Assembly: GCA_020073165.1 (NCBI GenBank)
Contig: JAIQFP010000022.1
Location: forward strand, 1-64,000
From: Terriglobia bacterium
Lineage (GTDB): Bacteria > Acidobacteriota > Terriglobia > Terriglobales > Acidobacteriaceae
DNA length: 64,000 nt
Direction: 5' to 3'
The notes under the pieces are model-generated. The model did not search any database, was not told the DNA's origin, and saw nothing but the letters and a program-made list of their open reading frames with translations. The position numbers were made by a program, and so were the translations under genes. Of this stretch, positions 26,461-33,049 are shown piece after piece (within the stretch, counting starts at the first letter, position 1; the number at the start of each line of letters is the position of its first letter).

Positions 26461-26884
26461 TCACTCCTCCATGTCGGTGTTGGTCTCGATTCGAATAGGG
26501 CCTAACTTCGCTCCACAACTCTGCAAGCATCGGACAAGCCGTAAACTGGCAGGCCAACCTGAGGGGATTTGTGGTCCGTTTCCATTCACACACCACTCGA
26601 CCATGCCCTTCAGTCGGGCCAGAGGAGTCTCATCCTGTCTGCCCTCGCTGTCAAGATGAAAGATTTTGCATGTTGTGTGAGATGGCCAGCTTAGCGGATA
26701 CCGCGAGGCGGTGGAGACGTTTTGCACTGGTGCTGGTGCGGGTCCAACACGCACCCGATGAGTCGAGCCAGCAGATTCCGCTGTGGTCTCTGCCAGCGGC
26801 GAGCGGTAGAAAAGTATGGGGTAGAAAGTCCCCGAAGCAAGAAGGCTGCGCCGCGCACACTTAGAGTGGAGGCGCAAGGTGCGA
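26461..26884. other. Intergenic region with leftward promoter
   Basis: The 424-bp gap between the secreted-protein gene and the sulfatase-fold gene contains the leftward promoter at 26629-26670. The remainder shows several short overlapping frames but nothing recognisable. Confidence 0.4.
26629..26670 (-). promoter_or_regulatory. Promoter with TGCAA-N4-TTTCA operator
   Basis: Read leftward, TGCAAAATCTTTCA (26670-26657) runs into TTGACA, then about 16 bases later TGAGAC. The 21-base operator/-35 block differs at only two positions from the one before the FG-GAP gene. It probably serves the gene starting at 26460, which implies an untranslated leader of about 160 bases. Confidence 0.5.
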
Positions 26885-28837
26885 TCAGTGACTTTCCTGC
26901 TGCCTCAGTTGCGTGGCCAGGGCCCGTTCGCGGCTGGCGGTTTGCTGATCTCCCAACTCCGCGTACGCCTCGGCCATGTATTGGTGGGCTTTCGAGGAGT
27001 TCGGGTTCAAGTCAATGGCTTGCTGGAGGCAGCCCAGCGCGGACGCTGGATCTTTTTGCATGACAAAGATGAACCCGAGCAGCAAATCAGCTTCGAAGTA
27101 TTTCGGTTTCAGCTCCAGCGCCTTTTGCAAAAGCTTCTTCGCCTCTTCCACCCGGTTGGTGCGGGCGTACACCGAAGCCAGGAGAAATCGCACTTCCGCC
27201 GAGAGTGGAGAGCCAGCCATTGCGGCTTCCAGTTCCGGGGCTGCCGCGTGCAGGTCATTCGTCTTCTCCAGCGCCAATCCCAATTGGTAGTGCGCCCACG
27301 CATAATCCGGCTGCAGTTCTGCCGATTTGCGCAGAGCTGGCAAGGCGTTCTGATATTTCCCCAGGCGGATCCATGCCCCGCCTAAGGCATCATAGGCGTC
27401 TACGATGGTGGGGTCCTTGGCGACCACTTCCTCCAGCTTGGCGATCGCCTCCTGATAACGGCCGTCTTCGATCCACAAGTTCGCATCAGTGATGTCGTTT
27501 GCCAGCGAGATCTTGTCCTTGGGGTCAGCGCCACCAGCCTTGGGGCCAATCTTGCTGGCGCGGAGGCCAACATATCCCAGCGCGTGCAGCTTGGCCTGCT
27601 GTTCGGGATCAAGGTTAGTCTCCGGCGAAGGAGCCAAGCTGCGGGTCTGCTCTCGAAACTTGGTGAGTTGCTCGGCCAGAGTGCCACTCACTGCCGGCGA
27701 CGTGGATGCCAGATTGCGCTCTGCCGCCGTATCACTGGTTTCATCGTACAACTCCTGCCGGGGTGCCTCGACAAACAAGTACTTTCCGGTTCGCAATGCG
27801 CGCAGCGAACTCCAGCCATACGCGCGGCGGGGGTAGTCGGTCTCCGAGTACGCTGGACGATCTTCCGTCTCCGCGCGTCTGTTGATCAGCGCGATCAAAG
27901 AATGGCCCTGCATCGCTTTAGACTTGGCGGCTCCCGCCACTTCCAGCATGGTCGGCAATACATCAACCAGCTCCACGCGATCATCAATGCGCTGGCCTGC
28001 TGCGCGTTGCGCCGGCATCTTGAACAACAGCGGCACCCGGATGGTAGGGTCGTACAAAAAAATTCCGTGACCGCGCTCGCCATGCTCTCCCAGGGCTTCG
28101 CCATGGTCCGCCATCACCGCGATCAGCGATTCGTCATAAAGGCGGGCCGCGTGCAACTGCGCGAGGAGTGTGCCGACCACGGAGTCCACATATGCGATCT
28201 CTCCGTCATACGGCTCAGACCGGAAACGTCTGGCGAATGGTTCTGGGGGATCGTATGGCGCATGCGGGTCGTAGAGATGGATCCAGACAAAAAATGGGGC
28301 GCCGGTGTTCTTCCTGATCCACGCCAGCGCGTGCCCCACCACCTCGGCACCGCGCCTCTCCACGCTGCGATAGCGGTCTTCATCCGGATTTTTCAGGTGA
28401 AAACCGGCATCGTATTCTTGAAAGCCACGATCAAAGCCCGGGGCACTCCCCTTGGGGTCCATCATGGTGGAGCCGACAAAGGCCGCAGTACGGTACCCAA
28501 GCTTGTGCAGGATCTCGGGAGCATAAGGAAGGTCGACCGGAAGGGCCACGCCGGGATAATCCACCTTATGAAACTGCGGATAGGTCCCGGACAGGATGGT
28601 GGCGTGGGAAGAAGTGGTGAGCGGAACCTGGGAGTAGGCGTGGGTGAAAACCACGGACTTTGCCGCCAAGCCGTCCAGGTTGGGCGTAAGCCCCCGCTGC
28701 GACCCGAGGAAACCCATACGGTCGGCGCGCGTGGTGTCCAAAGTGACCAGGATTATGTTCGCTTTCCTAGTCACAGCGAGGGCGGGGGAAACCAGAAGGA
28801 ACAACAGCAGTGGCCGACACCAACGGCGCAGGGGCAT
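26885..28837 (-). CDS. Exported sulfatase-fold hydrolase fused to TPR repeats
   Basis: A 650-residue protein. Signal peptide (LLLFLLVSPALA, about 9-21), then an alkaline-phosphatase-superfamily domain (about 25-400): NIILVTLDTTRADRMGFLG with the first metal Asp, VPLTTSSHATILSGTYP, HLYDPHAPYDPP, VMADHGEALGEHG with the second Asp-His pair, and HGIFLYDPTIRVPLLFK. The formylglycine signature Cys/Ser-x-Pro-x-Arg of true sulfatases is absent; a Thr/Ser in LTTSSHAT would be the nucleophile. Residues about 460-645 are TPR repeats (GRYQEAIAKLEEVVAKDP, LGKYQNALPALRKSAELQPD, AHYQLGLALEKTNDL). It may be a phosphohydrolase or phosphoethanolamine-type transferase in the periplasm. The substrate is not assignable. 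Confidence 0.88.
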   Translation of the reverse strand: MPLRRWCRPLLLFLLVSPALAVTRKANIILVTLDTTRADRMGFLGSQRGLTPNLDGLAAKSVVFTHAYSQVPLTTSSHATILSGTYPQFHKVDYPGVALPVDLPYAPEILHKLGYRTAAFVGSTMMDPKGSAPGFDRGFQEYDAGFHLKNPDEDRYRSVERRGAEVVGHALAWIRKNTGAPFFVWIHLYDPHAPYDPPEPFARRFRSEPYDGEIAYVDSVVGTLLAQLHAARLYDESLIAVMADHGEALGEHGERGHGIFLYDPTIRVPLLFKMPAQRAAGQRIDDRVELVDVLPTMLEVAGAAKSKAMQGHSLIALINRRAETEDRPAYSETDYPRRAYGWSSLRALRTGKYLFVEAPRQELYDETSDTAAERNLASTSPAVSGTLAEQLTKFREQTRSLAPSPETNLDPEQQAKLHALGYVGLRASKIGPKAGGADPKDKISLANDITDANLWIEDGRYQEAIAKLEEVVAKDPTIVDAYDALGGAWIRLGKYQNALPALRKSAELQPDYAWAHYQLGLALEKTNDLHAAAPELEAAMAGSPLSAEVRFLLASVYARTNRVEEAKKLLQKALELKPKYFEADLLLGFIFVMQKDPASALGCLQQAIDLNPNSSKAHQYMAEAYAELGDQQTASRERALATQLRQQESH

Positions 28838-28929
28838 GGGAGCGTCACTATATCACTAGACTGAACCCCCTCAGGCACGACTGCTCTTGCAACGCGCGTA
28901 CAGTCGGCAAGGCATGACGCAGGCTTCCA

Positions 28930-29619
28930 CTAGTCGATAGCGACCTGCCAGCCCAGCTTTTCGTCCTTTGCCACGGTGAGCGTGATCGACGTGGGATCTC
29001 CATGATAGAAATTCGCCCCATACTTCTGAATCAGGGCGGCGCGGTCCCAGGTATTGAAGCTCTTGACCATTGATCCCGAAGCGTCAAAAAGATTGCCCAA
29101 CTTATTCGATTCCCACCTCCAGGTAAAGTCGATGACCGCCCGTTCCGGGTTGATCATCTTCACATTCGAGACGGCTACCAGCTTCCGCTCGGCAATGGGG
29201 ATCAAATAGACATCGGTACCGTCCTTCTCTTTCGACTTAGCCACTCCGGGAATTTCCTCGATCAGTCTCTGACCCTCCAGGGTGAGTGCGACCGGGGTGA
29301 TGGTGCCATAGGCGCCGGTATCTTTGCCCAGCCTGATCAGACCTGCCTTTTCCAGCAGCTTGTAGTTGGGGTCATGCGGCTTGTCGTCCACGCTGCCTTT
29401 CACCATCCCGGTATGGAAGCGTATGGTGGCGGGACCCTGGGCCTTAAGGGCCGACGCCGCAATCGTACTGGCCTCGGTGTTGGTGAGAACCTTCCGGCTC
29501 TGCAGCACAAAATACCCGGCTACCCCGACGATGGCCAGGATCAGTGTCACAATCAGCAGCAAAGGCACAACTGAGGAGCTTCGTTTTTCCAGTTCCAGCT
29601 CTTGTTCAAACATCGCCAT
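28930..29619 (-). CDS. Single-pass membrane protein of unknown function
   Basis: A 229-residue protein with a short cytoplasmic N-terminus, one membrane helix at about 19-40 (VVPLLLIVTLILAIVGVAGY) and a soluble C-terminal part with NYKLLEKAGLIRL, VNMIN-like VKMINPERAVIDFTWRWE and GDPTSITLTVAKDEKLGWQV. I recognise no family, though similar proteins are common in Acidobacteria. Two ATGs (29619 and 29613) are possible; GGGAGGG sits better placed for 29613. A perfect Crp-type site lies 83 bp upstream (29702-29717), so it is a likely member of that regulon. Confidence 0.7.
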   Translation of the reverse strand: MAMFEQELELEKRSSSVVPLLLIVTLILAIVGVAGYFVLQSRKVLTNTEASTIAASALKAQGPATIRFHTGMVKGSVDDKPHDPNYKLLEKAGLIRLGKDTGAYGTITPVALTLEGQRLIEEIPGVAKSKEKDGTDVYLIPIAERKLVAVSNVKMINPERAVIDFTWRWESNKLGNLFDASGSMVKSFNTWDRAALIQKYGANFYHGDPTSITLTVAKDEKLGWQVAID

Positions 29620-30117
29620 CCCTCCCGCTCAGACTTACCCGGCGTTGGTTTTCCTGCCGTGTACCTTCACGACAATTCTCCGCGAAAGCCTCATAGCAGG
29701 ATGTGATGCGGCTCACATGGCAGTGTTCAGGTAACCCGGAGAGCTTTGCGCTTACCGAGGAGGGCGGCGTGGTGACTGAGAGCAGTGGACTGCCAATGCC
29801 CGCTGGACACCAGGCTCGCCACGTGGAGGAGCGTTTGGGCGACTTCAAATCGGCGTACGGGGATCAAACTGCATTGCACCACAGTCTTCAATTCACAAGG
29901 GAGCTGGGAGGCATCGCCAGTTGCTCTGCAAGGTGCAGCCGTTTAGTTGCAAGTGTTTTCACTCCAACCCTTTGGGAGACGCCGCCGGGCATTGCAAATA
30001 TCTTGGTTTCAATAGTTTAAGATTGGCTTTCGCTGGCACCGCGATTGCCCTTCAAACTGGCGAAGGGAAGTGCTGGCGTCCGGCTTCTTCTCTGCAGACT
30101 CCCGAAGGACGAACTTC
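29620..30117. other. Divergent intergenic region
   Basis: This 498-bp gap lies between the leftward membrane protein and the rightward TonB_C gene. It holds the Crp-type palindrome at 29702-29717. Near 29993 there is TGCAAATATCTTGG, a weaker likeness of the operator at 23860. No gene is supported. Confidence 0.4.
29702..29717. promoter_or_regulatory. Crp-type site TGTGA-N6-TCACA
   Basis: TGTGATGCGGCTCACA is a perfect match to the E. coli Crp consensus arms. It lies 83 bp before the leftward membrane-protein gene, at a distance suited to activation, and about 400 bp before the rightward TonB_C gene. Confidence 0.7.
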
Positions 30118-30567
30118 ATGCCGCTGCGGAAACTCTGCTCGATCATTTTGATAGCGGCGCCGGCGGTGTGCTTTGGATCGGTGAATGCCGCCTTGCTGCG
30201 GGGGCCGCTTGGCCAACCTTCGCTCACCGCGCGCGAACGCCAGCTCTGGACCTCGGCCGTCCACGACTCCGAGTTCGCCACCATGCCGCACACCTCGGCG
30301 CGTACCAATTGCGAGGCTACGCAGCCGCCCGAGGCTTTGGCCACTCCCAATCCGTTGCTGGAGCAGCCTGACGCCAGCGCTAAGATCCGGGTGAGTTTCA
30401 TCATCGGCACCGACGGCCGCGTGCATAGTCCCCTGATTCTGGAGAGTGCCGGCCCGGCTGAGGACCGCACAGTGCTGGATGTCGTGCGTTCCTGGCGTTA
30501 CCGTCCCGCCATGTGCAACGGCGTTCCCACCGAGGCGGAGGCCAAGATCGAGTTTTCAAGCCGGTAG
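30118..30567 (+). CDS. Exported TonB C-terminal-domain protein
   Basis: A 149-residue protein: signal peptide or signal anchor (LCSIILIAAPAVCFGSV), a low-complexity linker, then a TonB_C-like domain at about 85-147 (IRVSFIIGTDGRVHSPLILES, VLDVVRSWRYRPAMCNGVPTEAEAKIEFSSR). The Trp-Arg-Tyr/Phe-x-Pro motif is the family hallmark. It lacks the Pro-rich periplasm-spanning arm of real TonB, so it may be a stand-alone binding module. The ATG at 30118 begins the signal segment; 16 upstream codons are open but not hydrophobic. Three other TonB_C proteins of varied build are encoded in this window, if the C-terminal domain at 45295 is counted. Confidence 0.75.
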   Translation: MPLRKLCSIILIAAPAVCFGSVNAALLRGPLGQPSLTARERQLWTSAVHDSEFATMPHTSARTNCEATQPPEALATPNPLLEQPDASAKIRVSFIIGTDGRVHSPLILESAGPAEDRTVLDVVRSWRYRPAMCNGVPTEAEAKIEFSSR

Positions 30568-30600
30568 ACGAATCTCTTCGGCTAGAATGAGCGCTACCGC

Positions 30601-31611
30601 ATGGACCACGAAAAACGGTCAGAGCCAGCCATGAATCTGCCGACGGACCCCGAGGGAGGACCGGTGCCAGACTCAGTGCTGGACGAGTTCTTCAGTCGCC
30701 TGAAAGCCGACATGGGCCATCGCAAACCCGGCCAGGAGGCCATCAGCGCGGCGCTGCAGGCCATTCAGCACCTTGCGGTCGAGGTGGATAGCGAGGAATC
30801 TGTGAAAGCTGCGACAGAGCCGGACGCACCGCGGACGTGCGTGATTTGCGGCGCGCAGAATCGCGAGCAAAACCGGTTCTGTGCCACCTGTGGTGTTCCC
30901 CTCCTGGAGGCTCCATCGGAACTTGAAAGTTCCGTTCCTCCGCAGGCGGTACCGGCGACGCATCCCTGGCAGCAGGTTTCCGCGCCTCCGACCGGGCAGC
31001 ACCACTATCACCACCACTATCACCATCATTATTTCCCCACCACCGACGGCGTTTCGCAGCCGGTTGCCACCGAGCTGCGTGGCGCGAACGATAGTTCAGC
31101 GGCACGCGACACCAGGCAGCGGGCGCCGCTCCCTGGCGCTGCGTTGAGCCGAGCGGAAGCCGCGGTCCGAAAAATGACCCAGGACTGGGCGCTGGCCTGC
31201 AACACCAAGCAACTCGATGACCTGGTGGACTTCTATGCTGCGGACGCGCTGGTGCTGCGCTCCAATGTCCCTCCGGTACGCGGGACAGCCGCCATTCGCG
31301 AGTTCTTCTTCGCTGTGCTCGATGCCGGTCTGGGCGAAGTGGAGATGGAACCGCTCCGCGTAGAGTTGTTCGGAGATGTCGCTTACGAAGCAGGCCGTTG
31401 CAAGATGCTGGTTCCCGTCGCCATGGGAAAGCGGCGTGAAGAGAGGGGCAAGTACCTAATGATTTTCATGCGCCAGGGTGGGGAGTGGAAGGCCGCAGCC
31501 GACTGCTGGTCCAGCGACCTGAGCCTGGGCGTCGCCGCGGAACCCGCTGCACGATCCAGCCTGCAAGCTCCTGGGACTCCTGTGCCCAGGCCGCCACGCA
31601 AGAGCGCGTGA
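30601..31611 (+). CDS. Zinc-ribbon protein with His-rich linker and NTF2-like domain
   Basis: A 336-residue protein. Residues about 78-100 form a zinc ribbon (CVICGAQNREQNRFCATCG: two Cys-x2-Cys pairs). A linker follows with a striking His/Tyr tract (HHYHHHYHHHYF, about 138-150). Residues about 185-310 form an NTF2/SnoaL-like domain (WALACNTKQLDDLVDFYAAD, GTAAIREFFFAVLD, YLMIFMRQGGEWKAAADCW). Domains like this in the DUF4440 group have varied roles, from association modules to isomerases. The ribbon suggests protein-protein binding; the His tract could bind metal. It follows the TonB_C gene by 33 bp. Function is unknown. Confidence 0.75.
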   Translation: MDHEKRSEPAMNLPTDPEGGPVPDSVLDEFFSRLKADMGHRKPGQEAISAALQAIQHLAVEVDSEESVKAATEPDAPRTCVICGAQNREQNRFCATCGVPLLEAPSELESSVPPQAVPATHPWQQVSAPPTGQHHYHHHYHHHYFPTTDGVSQPVATELRGANDSSAARDTRQRAPLPGAALSRAEAAVRKMTQDWALACNTKQLDDLVDFYAADALVLRSNVPPVRGTAAIREFFFAVLDAGLGEVEMEPLRVELFGDVAYEAGRCKMLVPVAMGKRREERGKYLMIFMRQGGEWKAAADCWSSDLSLGVAAEPAARSSLQAPGTPVPRPPRKSA

Positions 31612-31632
31612 GCCGCGAGGATCATTCTGACG

Positions 31633-32859
31633 CTAATGCCGGTAGACGGTTGTGGCGGGATGATAGTTCCGCCAGTCGAACCAGTAGTCCTTGAGGGCCG
31701 GTAATTGCTCCAAGCAGTGGCCCGTGGCCGGACCCATGGTGGCGCAGCCCCGAAAATTCCATTCGCTGCCAGACGAGGAATCGACGAGCACCCAATCCGC
31801 GCTGCCACTCTTGCGGAACAACTCAAGGTCGGCTCCGTCCAACCGGCTCCGAAAAGCGCGCACCGACTTCCCGTCGGGTGCCATCACCAGCAGGATCGGC
31901 ATCCCACCGAGCCGGTCCTGGATGGGGGACTGCGCCGAGAGCGCATTCAGCGGATAGGCGCGACTGACGCCGCTTACATCAAGCCCTACGACTACATCCC
32001 GGGATTGCAGTCCGCTGCCCGGAAAGCTGAGCGGGGTCGGCAACCTCTGCACCTCCGGTTCCCAGTCGTTCTCGTAATGGCCTTCATCGGCCGCAACCGG
32101 AGTGAGCACTTGCCCGGCGGGAGATTCCTGCTTCCACAATCCGAAAGTCAACTCGTCACTGACAACCGGATCGAGCACTTGTCCTTTCAGCGTGCCGAAA
32201 ATAGCTCTTCCCGTGACCTGCTGCCACCAGCTACCCGTTTCTTCATCGCGCATGAGAAAGTTTTGGTTATTGATTCCCGCCAGGCGAAAGTGCAACGCGC
32301 GTCCACCCACCGTACGTTTCCACACCAGACCGGTGTGACAGAGCGTTCAATAGGTGACCGCGATGGGTATGCCCCCCACGATGTCGTTGACCACGTGGTG
32401 ATATGCCATGGCGCGGATGGGATAGGCGCGGACATCGCTGCCGAAGCGGACTGCCATCACCATCTGTGCGGGATCCAGCTTGACGTTTGCCGCAGACTCG
32501 AACCCGGGTAAGGCGACGGGATGGAACATCCACTCGAAATAATCCACGCGCGCCATGACTGCGGCCGCTGAAGCCAGGCCAACACCCAAGACCAGCAAGG
32601 CTTTCTTCCAAGTTGAAGTGCGCCGCCACAGGAAAAGTGCCAGAAGCAGCGCCAGGGCCGCCGTTAACAAACTTCCAAGCGGCGCCTGCTGTCGCACCGC
32701 CATGGCCAACGAGAGCGCATCGGGCGTCTGCGGTCGGAAGGGCCGGATGATGAACGCTGGAACAAAAAAGAGGCCAACGCTCGTCAACACCAACAGCGCG
32801 AACAGCAGGCCTGGAGCAAGGTGGTTTCTCTTCATCCGAATCTGCGCTGCGGTGGTCAA
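31633..32859 (-). CDS. DUF3179 membrane protein with in-frame UGA at a conserved Cys (probable selenoprotein)
   Basis: Read through one UGA (32347-32349), this is a 408-residue protein. The N-terminal part has about three membrane helices (FALLVLTSVGLFFVPAFII, LLTAALALLLALFLW, ALLVLGVGLASAAAVMA). The C-terminal DUF3179 domain has VRAYPIRAMAYHHVVNDIVG, GIPIAVTY-UGA-TLCHTGLVWKR, GSWWQQVTGRAIFG and SRAYPLNALSAQSPI. In this family the motif is VTYCPLCxTG, so the UGA takes the place of the first Cys of a Cys-x2-Cys pair. A hairpin with a GGUCU loop starts nine bases downstream. No frame is lost after the UGA and the domain is complete, which favours selenocysteine over decay. The start may be TTG 32859 (GGAGG nine bases upstream) or ATG 32835. 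Confidence 0.8.
32321..32337 (-). promoter_or_regulatory. Candidate bacterial SECIS hairpin (DUF3179 gene)
   Basis: On the mRNA the sequence CACACC-GGUCU-GGUGUG forms a perfect 6-bp stem with a five-base loop; a U-G pair extends it to seven. The loop starts 15 bases after the UGA and carries G at its first two positions. Bacterial SECIS elements need a small G-containing apical loop about 16-37 bases after the UGA, and the E. coli fdhF loop also contains GGUCU. Not tested by folding. Confidence 0.6.
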
Positions 32860-32999
32860 AGCCGGTCGCCTCCGTCTGGCTCAGGCAAACCCTCCAATTC
32901 TATCCTCATTCTGTCGTTAGGCGTTCGGGCATGGCGGTTGGTGATGAGCCTTGAGGAGCGACGATCAATCCGCGCGCCGGCCGCGACCGAAAGCAAAAG

Positions 33000-33026
33000 C
33001 CCCGATCCTGCTGAGCAGGATCGGGG
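33000..33026 (-). terminator. Terminator of the minor-pilin operon
   Basis: CCCCGATCCTGC and GCAGGATCGGGG form a 12-bp stem with a three-base loop. Read leftward it is followed by CTTTTGCTTT. It lies 24 bp after the stop of the PilX-like gene and ends the leftward pilin operon. Confidence 0.8.
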
Positions 33027-33049
33027 CGGGTTAGCTGGTTAGTGGTTGG

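Noticed and set aside
31633-32325. Treating the two DUF3179 pieces as separate genes
   Set aside because: The downstream piece lacks its own ribosome-binding site, starts inside the domain, and continues in the same frame across a single UGA at a conserved Cys.
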